DNA of 64,000 nt, from IMG/VR virus record IMGVR_UViG_3300025128_005882, positions 1 to 64,000 of that record; one strand, written 5' to 3'. Made by a program: the position numbers and the translations under genes. Below are positions 1 to 9,029 of this stretch, piece after piece; the first letter of the stretch is position 1; the number at the start of each line of letters is the position of its first letter. Origin of the DNA: a virus. The notes under the pieces were generated by a model that was not told where the DNA came from, made no database searches, and was given only the letters and a program-made list of their open reading frames with translations.

Positions 1-3000
1 TTTCCGAAGGGTCAAATAGTAATGTGCCATAAGCTTAGCGGCGGTGAGTGGATAATTATGGACTTTGGGGCTGCGAACATAGATCAAAAAAGTTTTGAGT
101 TTGGCAAGTGGCAATTCTGGAAATCAATAGCAAATAAAGATGCATACAGAAGAGACGATAGATTTCACTATGACCCTAACGTCATAGAATATCATGATAA
201 AATTTTAAATGATGCTACATATGAAGGATTGTTCAGAGCCAAGTTTTATCAAGGCGTAGATGACGCTATGAACATTGTCGTTGATGACACGATAGGAACA
301 CCGGGCGTAACATTATATAGGATTCCAATAGATGCGGCAAATAGACTATCTTCATCTGCAGGTAACCCTAACAGCTTAGGTGTCATGAACGGCGCATTTA
401 AAGAGAAAACATTTGATATCGGCGGCGGCCAGTCCATCACATTAAACGTGCGCGTTCCTGTTGATTTTGTTGGTAGTAGAAGATATCAACAAACAACATC
501 TTTTGATCAGATGTCTAAGACCGCAGGTGGGTTATCAACCAACGAGCTTATAGGACTGGCCAATCCTTTTAGGGGTTTAGACGGTAGTACTATTGAGGAC
601 GTTACAGACATAGCTCAGGCACCTCACTCAAATGTATATCCTCACTGGGGGCCAATTCTAAATCATGGCTATAATGTCACTGGCGTCACCAACTTGGGCA
701 CTGATAGCCAAGGCAATGGTCGGATAAAGGGCTATAGATCCGGCGGCGTAGATCATGCTGGAGGTGCTGCGGCTGGAGGCCTTCTAAATGATAGTGACAT
801 GTCTTTGTCAAACATAAAAAATAGCAACAATGCTAGGCTAGGAACTAATATACTTTCACAATCTGACGGGTTGGGCATACACCTGCCAGCCGATGTTGGC
901 ACCAACGCTGCGCCCTACTCTGAAAATGGATCTCCTATTGAAGACTTGCAAGAACTTTTAAGATGTGTTAATGTTGATGACGTGGACGTAGGTGGCCTAC
1001 AGGCGATAGCGGGTAACTTCGGCCAGTTCGGGATATCGCAAGCAGCCGGAAACGGCGCTGACTTCATGGACAGCTTAGGCGCAAAAAACTTGGCTCTTGG
1101 TGTTAGAGAATATCTTTCTGATGTTGCTGATGAGAAAGACATACTTTCATCTTATGCAGGATTACCTTCGCCATACTGGTTTAACGCTAGCTCAGCCACT
1201 GCTATTCAAGCAGCAAGAGGCGGCAAGAAAAGTTGGCGTAATGGAGAAAGACCCAATCAAGGTAGGTGGGTCTATGTAGCTAAGGATACAAACGCCATCC
1301 CAACTGGAGCCAAACCAGATAGCGCCTACAACCTTAAGCCTCAAGTTGCCAACAGGATTACCTTCATTCCTTTGGCCGCTGAACATTGTGGTACTTTTGA
1401 TAACAGATCAACCAACTCTGAGGTTCTTGGACACAGAGGAGACAGTTCTTACGGCGGCCTTCTGGACTTGGGGTCTCAAAATTATTCACTAAGGACTAGT
1501 GATCGTGTAGCCATGAACGACGCTGCTGCAGTGATAGGTGGTCTTGGCGCAGTAGGCCAGCCAGATAAAACGGTATTTCCTATAGAGTTTATACAGAGAA
1601 GCGTGAATTTTGGTTACTCAAAACAATACGGGGCTGGAGATTTTGGTGGTGACAAAATTAAATATGCAGGAGGAGGAGGGTTTCATGGAGACGACATAGC
1701 TTCTATGCGATTAAACCATTTATCTTTTGGCCAAGATGCAAATGGTAATATGCTTTTAGGTGCAGATGGTGACTTGGTTGAGTCTGTTGATGGACACTCT
1801 GTAACCAATGGGAGCAACGGTTTTGGCATACCCTACGGGATATATTGCAGACATCAGCATGAGTATGGAGACAATGGTCAGGGGTTTGCTCCAAATGATT
1901 TGTGGAGCTTTGGAAATGATGGTTTATCAACAGTTGGTATAGCATCTGCTAAATGTACTGTTAAGGTGCGTGGCTACGAGTTAGCTATAAAGACATTGAT
2001 GAGCGCTGGCATTTCTGCTCAGATTCCACGAGGCTATCAAAGGTGGGGATCGTCTGGCGATGGTCAAATGGACTTTGGTACTACTGCTGGATATGTAAAG
2101 GTATATGATGCTTGGCCTGAAGAACAAACTATATTTGATCCTAGATATTTTGCGGTGATGCACTTTAATGCTGGCCAACTAATGACACTTGCGGGTGGCG
2201 AGTTTGTTGGAGATCCAGATCAAGATGATAGCAGTAAAATGGACGAATATACAAATATGTATAGATGGGTTGACAATGAAGAGTTCGACGTAGATTACAG
2301 AGTGCCAACAGTTTCTGGTAATCCGGGAGATGTTGATCTTATTGAAGTTGAAGAGGGTAGAGAAGTGTTCAGTGATTTTGCTCACAGTCAACAAACAGGC
2401 CTAGCTGGTTTAATTAGACCTAAAGAAGAGTGGAAAGTAGTTACTACAAGAAGAGGTATGTTATTGCCATTTAAATACAGAAAGAAAACACTCTGTCTAA
2501 CAAGTACTGACGGCAACGTTGCGTCTGCTTTTGGCCACAACCTCCAAACCTATGTCGCAGGGATTGCGGGCACAAGTGAGATGTCTAACATAATAAATAA
2601 CGATGATGGCACAGCTAACCTCGTTTCGTGGCGCCATGAGCCTTCAGTTTGGATAGCTGCTTCTGGCGAAGGCTACAAAGTTGGCGATGTATTTGATATG
2701 ACTGGAGGTGACGAAGATGTAACAGGGAAAGTTGTAGTCACAAAGGTAAATACAGTTGAAGACAACGTGCGACTTGAACCCACTCAGGGTGGAGGCCCTG
2801 TAGGTGCCATTATAGAGATTAGGCCGGGAGATCACCCCACTAGTCCCTCAAACATTTCTTTTGGAGAGGGTTATGATGCTCATAAATTTGTAAGTTTTAG
2901 CGATTACCAGAAGATTTTAAAAATGGATGCTAATGATCCTGTTTCTGCCGCCCCTCAAATACAAGGCTTACCCGCTATAAACCCACAAGGACAGGCAAAC

Positions 3001-3300
3001 GCAGGTATTGGAGCTGTGATTTACGCGCTACACGGCGTCTGCAGCACCGTAGACAAGCTAGATGTTGGCCCGCTAAAACAGCAGTCAGCAGTAAGATTTA
3101 CACCTGCCTCAAATGGCAAACAAGGCAGGAAAAAACTAGCCCCATATGCTAGAAAACTAAGCATAGCTAGACCTAATAAAGACTTTGCCTATGACGTATT
3201 TTTACAACACCATAACGATGTTAGTCATGTATTTATGCATAGTGACCTGAATCCAGATCACATTAGACAATTTACAGACGTAGAAATCATAGGTGTATAA
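1..3300 (+). CDS. Large virion structural protein (5' end probably outside the window)
   Basis: The reading frame is open from base 1, with codons in frame before the first ATG at 22, so the gene probably begins upstream of the window; 1099 codons are visible. ATGs at 22 and 58 are the only internal start candidates and neither has a convincing ribosome site. The protein is rich in Gly, Asn, Asp and aromatic residues, with no signal peptide or enzyme motif that I recognise. A segment around residue 880 with the pattern GEGYKVGDVFDMTGG resembles beta-rich repeats common in phage tail and fibre proteins. Same-strand neighbour at 3353 is also virion-like. Role as a virion or tail component is inference from size, composition and position. 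Confidence 0.6.
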   Translation, partial: FPKGQIVMCHKLSGGEWIIMDFGAANIDQKSFEFGKWQFWKSIANKDAYRRDDRFHYDPNVIEYHDKILNDATYEGLFRAKFYQGVDDAMNIVVDDTIGTPGVTLYRIPIDAANRLSSSAGNPNSLGVMNGAFKEKTFDIGGGQSITLNVRVPVDFVGSRRYQQTTSFDQMSKTAGGLSTNELIGLANPFRGLDGSTIEDVTDIAQAPHSNVYPHWGPILNHGYNVTGVTNLGTDSQGNGRIKGYRSGGVDHAGGAAAGGLLNDSDMSLSNIKNSNNARLGTNILSQSDGLGIHLPADVGTNAAPYSENGSPIEDLQELLRCVNVDDVDVGGLQAIAGNFGQFGISQAAGNGADFMDSLGAKNLALGVREYLSDVADEKDILSSYAGLPSPYWFNASSATAIQAARGGKKSWRNGERPNQGRWVYVAKDTNAIPTGAKPDSAYNLKPQVANRITFIPLAAEHCGTFDNRSTNSEVLGHRGDSSYGGLLDLGSQNYSLRTSDRVAMNDAAAVIGGLGAVGQPDKTVFPIEFIQRSVNFGYSKQYGAGDFGGDKIKYAGGGGFHGDDIASMRLNHLSFGQDANGNMLLGADGDLVESVDGHSVTNGSNGFGIPYGIYCRHQHEYGDNGQGFAPNDLWSFGNDGLSTVGIASAKCTVKVRGYELAIKTLMSAGISAQIPRGYQRWGSSGDGQMDFGTTAGYVKVYDAWPEEQTIFDPRYFAVMHFNAGQLMTLAGGEFVGDPDQDDSSKMDEYTNMYRWVDNEEFDVDYRVPTVSGNPGDVDLIEVEEGREVFSDFAHSQQTGLAGLIRPKEEWKVVTTRRGMLLPFKYRKKTLCLTSTDGNVASAFGHNLQTYVAGIAGTSEMSNIINNDDGTANLVSWRHEPSVWIAASGEGYKVGDVFDMTGGDEDVTGKVVVTKVNTVEDNVRLEPTQGGGPVGAIIEIRPGDHPTSPSNISFGEGYDAHKFVSFSDYQKILKMDANDPVSAAPQIQGLPAINPQGQANAGIGAVIYALHGVCSTVDKLDVGPLKQQSAVRFTPASNGKQGRKKLAPYARKLSIARPNKDFAYDVFLQHHNDVSHVFMHSDLNPDHIRQFTDVEIIGV

Positions 3301-3308
3301 CATTTTTC

Positions 3309-3318
3309 GTGTATAATA
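3309..3318 (+). promoter_or_regulatory. Late-promoter-like motif GTGTATAATA
   Basis: The 10-mer GTGTATAATA lies 35 bases before the ATG at 3353 and is identical to a minus-strand copy at 53293-53302, also in front of a virion-type gene. Both copies are followed by an AT-rich stretch and AACAG or AAACAG. No sigma70-type -35 box is visible at either copy. Phage late promoters often consist only of an extended -10 element, so a phage-specific late promoter is a reasonable inference. Confidence 0.45.
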
Positions 3319-3352
3319 TATAACAGACGACCTTTTACTAGGAGATTAAATA

Positions 3353-4111
3353 ATGGCTGAGATTAGATTTTACGCCCAAGGCGTGAGCAATACACAAGTT
3401 TCAGACGGCGGATATGGCGATATCACGCATGAGGCTGGATCTGGACTTGGTTTTTTTGGTAGCAACATTGGCGTTTCTGTGCCAGTAGGTGACTATCAAA
3501 CCACTACATTCCATACTAACGGAGACGGTACGGATGTAGCCAATTCAACAAGATTAAAAAATAGCAGATATGTAAGTGATACTGGCGTAAGTATTGATGA
3601 AGGTGCGGCTCTTGAGCTTGATAAAATGTGCAATTTTCAGGCACCTTTAAATATCAGATTTGTCCATAGCGAGGACGTTATGGTAAAAACATGTCGCTTA
3701 AGAATATTCGATAGAAATGATATTGCCAAAGCTGCTTCTGGTGTTACCACCAAAGCTTTTGAAACAAGGCGGTATTCTAGCAGCAATGCGGGAGATCTAC
3801 AACTAGATCATGTGGCTGCTGCGTCACCTAACCAACCAAGTCCATCCACCAAGTGGACTCCTTTCGTTGGTAGCGCAGCTGGTGATGGTGATGAGATGTA
3901 CCTAACTGACAGTCCGGGCGTGAGTGGTGCAAATACCACCGCTGGTGATAACGTAGCAACAAAGGTCGCTGGCTACGTTGGAACAGTACCCCAAGAAGGC
4001 GCAACCCACAGAGCAATGCGCCATGACTGGTATCTAGCTGTGAGCGCATCTCCTGACAGCATTGGTGCAAAAACCAGCTATGGTATGTACTTTACATGTG
4101 AGTATCTCTAA
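3353..4111 (+). CDS. Putative virion structural protein
   Basis: A 252-residue protein preceded by a good ribosome site (AGGAG, 9 bases before the ATG). It is Gly/Ser/Thr/Asp rich with short alternating hydrophobic stretches, as in beta-sandwich virion proteins, and has neither signal peptide nor transmembrane segment. It begins MAEIRFYAQGV and ends with an aromatic-rich tail (YGMYFTCEYL). I do not recognise the family. It follows the large virion-type gene on the same strand by 52 bases, with a late-promoter-like motif in that gap, and is followed by a terminator, so the pair probably forms the end of a virion operon. Virion function is inferred from context and composition. Confidence 0.55.
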   Translation: MAEIRFYAQGVSNTQVSDGGYGDITHEAGSGLGFFGSNIGVSVPVGDYQTTTFHTNGDGTDVANSTRLKNSRYVSDTGVSIDEGAALELDKMCNFQAPLNIRFVHSEDVMVKTCRLRIFDRNDIAKAASGVTTKAFETRRYSSSNAGDLQLDHVAAASPNQPSPSTKWTPFVGSAAGDGDEMYLTDSPGVSGANTTAGDNVATKVAGYVGTVPQEGATHRAMRHDWYLAVSASPDSIGAKTSYGMYFTCEYL

Positions 4112-4126
4112 TATTCTTATGCCATT

Positions 4127-4164
4127 AAAAAAAGCCCCTTCCTCGCGGTTGGGGCTTCCTTTTT
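4127..4164. terminator. Bidirectional intrinsic terminator between convergent genes
   Basis: A 7-bp stem, AAGCCCC at 4132-4138 with GGGGCTT at 4151-4157, is flanked by an A-run on the left and a T-run on the right. It can therefore terminate both the plus-strand virion operon ending at 4111 and the minus-strand operon ending at 4167. Confidence 0.85.
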
Positions 4165-4166
4165 GG

Positions 4167-4502
4167 TTACTCGTTTTTCTCAGTCTTTGGGTTCCATTTA
4201 ACCCATCCTGAATCGGGCAACCAGTTTCCGTCACCGTCCTTGCGTCTTGGGAATAACCCACCGCCTTTCTTGTGAGCGCCAAACGCTAGTCTAGCTCCGC
4301 AGTTCGTACACCTTAGCTCGTAGTATTGGTTATCTTCAACCGTTCTAACTACGAAGCGTAGATTTTCGTGACCACATTTGCCACATACACTCTGCTCAAA
4401 TACTTCTTGAAATTTACTGATCTGTTCAAAAATGTCTCGCTGTGAATCACCTTCAAACTCAACAGTAATACGCTTGTTGCTTGTAGTATAGTTTACTTTC
4501 AT
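4167..4502 (-). CDS. Zinc-ribbon protein of unknown function
   Basis: A 111-residue protein with two CxxC pairs, CGKC near residue 40 and CTNC near residue 66, about 26 residues apart: a classic zinc ribbon. The C-terminal part is basic then polar, with a Trp-rich segment (GNWLPDSGWVKW). The ATG overlaps the stop of the upstream gene by four bases (ATGA), so the two are probably translationally coupled and may cooperate. That neighbour looks like an annealing protein, so a DNA-transaction role is possible, but nothing in the sequence proves it. Last gene of the leftward operon, directly before the bidirectional terminator. Confidence 0.75.
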   Translation of the reverse strand: MKVNYTTSNKRITVEFEGDSQRDIFEQISKFQEVFEQSVCGKCGHENLRFVVRTVEDNQYYELRCTNCGARLAFGAHKKGGGLFPRRKDGDGNWLPDSGWVKWNPKTEKNE

Positions 4503-5281
4503 TGACTACGCCACTCCTCTATATAACCTAAAATTGCCTCTGGGATAGTTGATTTATCCCTCTGATAATTATTCAACGTGTCAATAATCTCACTAGCTAT
4601 CTTCTTAGATATCTTGCGATTATTATCTACATTGAAAACCGTTTTAAATAGTTCACGACCATTAATATTTAGCTGCTTACACTTAACATCAATAAAGTTG
4701 TACTGTGCGTCAGACATACGACTAGAGTCATCATAACCACCATCAGATGTATCCTTTTTAGATGACAATTCTCGTACTATCTTAGCAGTATCTTTTTTGG
4801 TCATTTCTTCCGCAGCTACAGCTCTAATCCTCAAGGCTTTACGTAAAGCTCTACCTTCAGCACGAGTGCTTGCAGTTGCAATAGCATAGGCACAGAACAT
4901 GTCGTCTGTGTTGCCTTCCCAGCAGTCCGCTACTTCTGAGTAGCGCATTCCATTTTCAAACTCCACAGTAAAGACAACAGTTGCTCTACCATGATGATCA
5001 TCTCGCTGTGGTGGGAAAACTTGAGTCGGGCCGCTATAGACAATGGGGCCAATAACAAGTTCTGCCACACGACGCAGACCATTAACAAGTGGATTACCAT
5101 CATACAGTTCTTTTGATGTGAACATCGACATAACGTACTCGTTCCACTCTGGATCTGTAATTGCCGGAGCGCTCTCCTCTGTACTAATAACATCCTTAAC
5201 AGAAGTATCAGTATCAATAGGAGTTTCTAATTCCACAGTTTCAAATAACATATCTTCCATTTCTCTATCCTTATCTATCAT
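4499..5281 (-). CDS. Possible single-strand annealing (Rad52/Sak-like) recombination protein
   Basis: A 260-residue protein. A central segment (about residues 65-160) ends in STRAEGRALRKALRI, similar in pattern to the alanine/arginine helix of phage Rad52/Sak-type annealing proteins. After a Ser/Asp linker comes a small helical domain of the form SDAQYNFIDVKCKQLNI ... KKIASEIIDTL, a C-terminal module often attached to phage annealing and ssDNA-handling proteins. The acidic N-terminus is probably disordered. It is coupled by ATGA overlaps to the zinc-ribbon gene downstream and the nuclease gene upstream. The family call rests on pattern memory; a profile search could overturn it. Confidence 0.4.
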   Translation of the reverse strand: MIDKDREMEDMLFETVELETPIDTDTSVKDVISTEESAPAITDPEWNEYVMSMFTSKELYDGNPLVNGLRRVAELVIGPIVYSGPTQVFPPQRDDHHGRATVVFTVEFENGMRYSEVADCWEGNTDDMFCAYAIATASTRAEGRALRKALRIRAVAAEEMTKKDTAKIVRELSSKKDTSDGGYDDSSRMSDAQYNFIDVKCKQLNINGRELFKTVFNVDNNRKISKKIASEIIDTLNNYQRDKSTIPEAILGYIEEWRSQ

Positions 5282-6042
5282 AATTCTATTTCAATAAACC
5301 TCTTTGACTTAGGGGGGAATCTATTATCAATCTTCTCTAAGTGTTCCAATAAATTATTTATTAGCTCCTCCTTCTTGTTTAATGACACAAAGTCAGCCAG
5401 ATTCTTAACTCGGATAATAATATATCCTTTGCTTAGAATAAGTCCAGACTTTTGGCTGTCTGCAATGATCTGTTTCTGGAGCTTCTCTTCTCCCCAAATT
5501 GGAAAGAAGTGGGAAGGCCCGTCTATCTCTATTATAGTCTTATGGCTAGGAATATACAGATCTATTTCTAATTTTTGTGTAGGAATCAGGTTTTTTTTGT
5601 GAAACTCTACAGAGTATCCCTTGTCGGAAAGCGCCCGAGAAACAAACTTTTCAAGCTTTGAACCTTCTTTTCCAGCCCTTTGCACAGCTTCGATAGCTAG
5701 CGAGCAGATTCTACTTCTTTCCGTCTCCGGCATCTCGTGCCATCTTCGCTTGGCTTCTGAACACCTTTCGTTGTATTCATCTTCATCCATTGACGACCAG
5801 TATTCCTGAACTGAAGAACTAATCTTTAGTCTTTCTTCTTTTGTTCGCTTCTTTCCGCTGGTTGGGTGTGTGGCTCTGCCACTCTTCAAAGCATTTTTTT
5901 GTGCTTGACTTCTGCTCTTTAGCTCGACGCCATTCTTTGTAAGTATCCGCCTAATCTTGTTCGGATATGTTTTAAAGTGTTCGGCAATCTGGTAAGTGCT
6001 TCTGCCCTCCTCGTATAGCTGTATTACTTTTTGATCTTTCAT
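5278..6042 (-). CDS. EDxHD/Vsr-type endonuclease with N-terminal HTH (probable free-standing homing endonuclease)
   Basis: A 254-residue protein with three parts: an N-terminal helix-turn-helix (residues 5-35, STYQIAEHFKTYPNKIRRIL), a basic middle with spaced helices of the NUMOD type (about 60-120), and a C-terminal nuclease. The nuclease shows Glu in SKLEKFVSRAL, Asp in EIDLYIP, then EIDGPSHF and a late Lys/Arg strand (IIIRVKN). This is the Vsr/PD-(D/E)XK-like fold used by EDxHD homing endonucleases such as I-Bth0305I. No intron or intein is visible beside it, so it may be a free-standing invader between the recombination genes and the sugar cluster. A repair role is the alternative. Confidence 0.65.
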   Translation of the reverse strand: MKDQKVIQLYEEGRSTYQIAEHFKTYPNKIRRILTKNGVELKSRSQAQKNALKSGRATHPTSGKKRTKEERLKISSSVQEYWSSMDEDEYNERCSEAKRRWHEMPETERSRICSLAIEAVQRAGKEGSKLEKFVSRALSDKGYSVEFHKKNLIPTQKLEIDLYIPSHKTIIEIDGPSHFFPIWGEEKLQKQIIADSQKSGLILSKGYIIIRVKNLADFVSLNKKEELINNLLEHLEKIDNRFPPKSKRFIEIEL

Positions 6043-6482
6043 TTTATAACCTCTAATATTTTAGTGTCGAAATTCTCTACGACGCTAGCTGATTTTTTAC
6101 CAGTGAGTCGATATAACTCGTTTGCGTCATCTTCTGATCTGCAAATAATTTCAACATCTTTATTATTAGCCACGTTCAACAATCCAAGAACATCTTTCTT
6201 GCCTTCAAATCCGTAATAGAAAAATACAGAAAACCTATTCCCCACTTCAATGGCTTTTGCCGTTGTTTCTATCGTGGTTGTTATTAGTTTCCCAGTAAAA
6301 TTCCATATGTCCGCTGAGTTAAATACTGCGAACTTATACTTTTCATCGTTTGGCCCTATGCTATCATAAAAAACGCAAGCGTCAGAAACTTTGTTAGATT
6401 CGACAGCGCCATTTAATAGCTTTGTCATGTCTATTACCGCTTCATTTTTACATAGATGTGGTATATATACTCCTATATTCAT
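6039..6482 (-). CDS. Hypothetical protein in glycan cluster
   Basis: A 147-residue protein. I start it at the ATG at 6482, which overlaps the upstream stop as TGATG; a GTG lies one codon earlier. It begins MNIGVYIPHLCKNEAV and has alternating beta strands and helices (FAVFNSADIWNF, RFSVFFYYGFEG, DVEIICRSEDDANELYRL), which look like a Rossmann-like alpha/beta fold. No catalytic motif is visible. It is the last gene of the long nucleotide-sugar/glycosyltransferase run, so a role linked to glycan assembly is plausible but unproven. Confidence 0.6.
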   Translation of the reverse strand: MNIGVYIPHLCKNEAVIDMTKLLNGAVESNKVSDACVFYDSIGPNDEKYKFAVFNSADIWNFTGKLITTTIETTAKAIEVGNRFSVFFYYGFEGKKDVLGLLNVANNKDVEIICRSEDDANELYRLTGKKSASVVENFDTKILEVIK

Positions 6483-7303
6483 CACAGCCCTTTCTCTTTT
6501 ATATTAAAGTCTTTCATCTCTCTTATTTGTTCATGTAGCGTTGGAACGCTAGAAAAAGCCAGAGGCTGCGTATAGAATGTAGAAAGCGTCCTGTCGCACT
6601 CTGAGGCTGCGTCTACGGCGTTTATAATTAAACCCAAAGAATATATAGAGTCAAACAACTGTAGCATCTCAAGCTTACTGTGGCTTCTGTGAGTAAACAA
6701 GTGGCGCACGCCTTCCCAATAAACATTTTGTTCAATTAGCTGCTCAATTACCTTTGCAACCTGAAGGCATGTGACCCCGTTCCATAGGTGGTTTTTGAAT
6801 CCACTTACTTCTTTACCCGCTTGAGATAGAGCCCACTCAACTAGAGATCTAGAAGTGCTCTTCTCTTCGCCTATGATTGAAGTTCTAATCGTACAATGGT
6901 GTCCTAGCTCACCAAAATATTTGCTCAAACCATACTCATCGTATTGGGTTGGGCGATCCAGTTCCGTGTAGCTACCTTTTTCGCCGCTAAATATGCAGTC
7001 AGTTGTGATATGAAACATCTTTGCCTTTGCCCTAGCGCAAGTTTTATGTAGCATGTGAGGCCATAAACCATTGACTATAAAAGTGTTCATATGTCCTACA
7101 GACTCGACTTGCGGTTTAATAGTTCCAATGCAATTAATCACATAGTCACCCGCTTCTAAACTTAAAATCTTGCCGATCTCGTTTATATTCTCAACAGCGT
7201 CAATGTCTTTTCTAGTGTAAGGTACGCAGTCATACAAATCTTTTAAATATGTATAAACATAATTGCCAAGCATACCATTGGCGCCTAGTACGTGTATTCT
7301 CAT
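6482..7303 (-). CDS. RmlD-like sugar-nucleotide reductase (extended SDR)
   Basis: A 273-residue member of the extended short-chain dehydrogenases, close in layout to dTDP-4-dehydrorhamnose reductase. The dinucleotide-binding motif is G7-x-x-G10-x-x-G13 (GANGMLG); the catalytic pair is Y124/K128 (YGLSK), preceded by HITTDCIFSG, the usual Thr/Ser position. Length fits RmlD (about 280-300). It would reduce a 4-keto nucleotide sugar with NAD(P)H. The downstream half is variable, so the exact substrate cannot be read. ATGA overlap with the RmlC-like cupin upstream suggests that the two act in the same pathway. Confidence 0.75.
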   Translation of the reverse strand: MRIHVLGANGMLGNYVYTYLKDLYDCVPYTRKDIDAVENINEIGKILSLEAGDYVINCIGTIKPQVESVGHMNTFIVNGLWPHMLHKTCARAKAKMFHITTDCIFSGEKGSYTELDRPTQYDEYGLSKYFGELGHHCTIRTSIIGEEKSTSRSLVEWALSQAGKEVSGFKNHLWNGVTCLQVAKVIEQLIEQNVYWEGVRHLFTHRSHSKLEMLQLFDSIYSLGLIINAVDAASECDRTLSTFYTQPLAFSSVPTLHEQIREMKDFNIKEKGL

Positions 7304-7728
7304 CGGTAATCCTCGTTATTCCAAATGTCCCATTTTGCCCAGTCAAATCTAATGTCATCTCCCAGACTTTCCTCAAGAGAAGAAGTAGAGAAAATGATCA
7401 ACTGGTTGTTTTCAGTTAAGTTTTGAAAGCCGTTTGCATAACCTTCTGGTATATATAGTAACTGTGGTTTTCTTGAGTCTAGATAAAACTTGCTGACTTC
7501 TTCAGTCTCCATGTTGACAGCGCCAACACGAAATGTCCCATCAGCCGCATACATGTATTTACCTTCTTTCTCATGCCCATGCCAAGCGCGGATGTAGTTC
7601 TTTCTTATATTAGATATGTGGTAAAACCTCTTGATGCCGAATTCTTTGAACAGGAAATCATTGCAAAAGCTAACTGAGCCTCTGTCATCAAAAGATATTC
7701 CTCCATTAATAATTGACGGACTATACAT
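7300..7728 (-). CDS. RmlC-like nucleotide-sugar 3,5-epimerase/cupin
   Basis: A 142-residue cupin resembling dTDP-4-dehydrorhamnose 3,5-epimerases but shorter than the usual 180 residues. Visible signatures are the DDRGSVSF start, RAWHGHEKEGK with candidate catalytic H50 and basic R48, and the family end YIPEGYANGFQNL followed by the acidic block ESLGDDIRFDW. It is translationally overlapped (8 bases) with the SDR gene upstream and 4 bases with the RmlD-like gene downstream, giving an RmlC/RmlD-like pair. Product sugar is not determined; rhamnose or a related 6-deoxyhexose is the simplest guess. Confidence 0.75.
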   Translation of the reverse strand: MYSPSIINGGISFDDRGSVSFCNDFLFKEFGIKRFYHISNIRKNYIRAWHGHEKEGKYMYAADGTFRVGAVNMETEEVSKFYLDSRKPQLLYIPEGYANGFQNLTENNQLIIFSTSSLEESLGDDIRFDWAKWDIWNNEDYR

Positions 7729-8671
7729 TTACAGTCTCCTTTATATAACGTGCGTTTGAATATACAGAATCCGTAGTGTCTTTTATTCTTCCATCTTTAA
7801 GAATGGATGCCAGCTCATTAATTCCATCTTCAAGGTTAAATGCTGGATACCACCCCTTATTCCTGTAAGACCCTGACGACACTTTGTAGTTTCTCAAATC
7901 CTCAAACGGCATATCTTCGTAATTGATAGTTGCTTCAGGATCTACCACTTCTACAATTTTTTCAGCCAGCTGCTTTATCGTGTAGTTGTCTGAGTGTAAG
8001 TTATATAGACCTGTTATCTCACTTCTTATGCCGTGATTAATTGCTCTAGCAACATCCTTAACATGAAGTAATGGCCTCCATTGTTCGCCACCAAATACCG
8101 ATAAGGCTTCGCCCCTTACTGCTTTTAGTGTTAGTATGTTTGCCACTAAATCTAATCTAAGTCTGGAGTGCCTGTCGCTTATCCCAAACAAAGTGCCCAG
8201 TCTAAAAATTAAACAGTTATTGCTATTATTTAGCAGGTACTGCTCAGCTTTTAGTTTTGTTGAAGCATAAACTGACAAAGGATTTGTAGCTGCTTGCTCT
8301 GTAATTATTTCGTCATTGACTCCATACACCGAGCAGGTTGACGTGAATACTATTTTGCCATCGTAGTTGTCTGTTAGCCACTTGACCGACTCGTAGTTAA
8401 CTTTGTTAGTCAACGCTGGGTCTACTTGGCAGGCGCCATCGCCAACCAGTGCAGCCAACCAAACTATAACATCTGGTTGCCATTCCTCAATAGTTCTACC
8501 AAGTTTATCAGTGTCTGATATATCACCAAACACAAAAGGTACATCTTTTAGGTATCTATTTTCATATACCAATTTATCATATACCAATACATGTTTTGCG
8601 GTGGCGTTTAGATAATCTGTTAGGTATCCACCTATATATCCAGCGCCCCCAACAATCATAATTCTATTCAT
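7721..8671 (-). CDS. NAD-dependent nucleotide-sugar epimerase/dehydratase
   Basis: A 316-residue extended SDR. The ATG at 8671 is chosen because GGAG lies six bases upstream; the ATG at 8683 has no site. Motifs are GGAGYIGG near the N-terminus, FTSTCSVYG (catalytic Ser/Thr) and YASTK (catalytic Tyr/Lys). The GDISD box after strand four binds the adenine ring in this family. C-terminal region is typical of epimerases (HVKDVARAINHGI). It acts on NDP-hexoses; 4-epimerase or 4,6-dehydratase activity cannot be told apart here. It follows a short helical protein and precedes the RmlC-like gene. Confidence 0.8.
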   Translation of the reverse strand: MNRIMIVGGAGYIGGYLTDYLNATAKHVLVYDKLVYENRYLKDVPFVFGDISDTDKLGRTIEEWQPDVIVWLAALVGDGACQVDPALTNKVNYESVKWLTDNYDGKIVFTSTCSVYGVNDEIITEQAATNPLSVYASTKLKAEQYLLNNSNNCLIFRLGTLFGISDRHSRLRLDLVANILTLKAVRGEALSVFGGEQWRPLLHVKDVARAINHGIRSEITGLYNLHSDNYTIKQLAEKIVEVVDPEATINYEDMPFEDLRNYKVSSGSYRNKGWYPAFNLEDGINELASILKDGRIKDTTDSVYSNARYIKETVNV

Positions 8672-8672
8672 A

Positions 8673-9029
8673 TTATACTCCATATTTCTTTACTTCTGGA
8701 TTGTAGCCGGATTCTCCAGTGGTTAAAACCCGGTCTATCTCAGCTTTTAGTTTCTTATCTATACATCTTTTTAGTCGCGCTCTTTCCATAACCAAGTATA
8801 CATCTTGTTCTGCTGCCCACGACTTGAAACAATCGTCTTCAGATACCATAACGTCATCTTTAAGCTTGTATAATTTTATATTGACTATTGTAAGCCTGTC
8901 AGTTAGTTCACCAAGGCTTATCAACTCTTCAAAGTCATTTGACTCTTTATAGTCTGCAAAGTCCCAGTACTCCACGCTCTTACTTATGGCGTCATTTATC
9001 AGGTCGCTTACTGTTTGTTTTTCATCCAT
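8673..9029 (-). CDS. Small helical protein, DUF4254-like (uncertain)
   Basis: A 118-residue, mostly helical, acidic protein. The core LTDRLTIVNIKLYK and the later LKRCIDKKLKAEID match the pattern of the small protein at 11548-11793 (AIDKLVIENIKIFN and MVDKKAKEIY), so the two are paralogs. The pattern recalls DUF4254 proteins found in bacterial glycosyltransferase clusters, but I rely on memory for that. It is embedded between two epimerase genes and overlaps the upstream one by 22 bases. Function unknown; a structural or regulatory partner of sugar enzymes is possible. Confidence 0.6.
   Translation of the reverse strand: MDEKQTVSDLINDAISKSVEYWDFADYKESNDFEELISLGELTDRLTIVNIKLYKLKDDVMVSEDDCFKSWAAEQDVYLVMERARLKRCIDKKLKAEIDRVLTTGESGYNPEVKKYGV

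Noticed and set aside
4499-5281. RecT or Erf recombinase
   Set aside because: The characteristic RecT and Erf motifs are absent; the Rad52/Sak-like pattern fits better but remains tentative.
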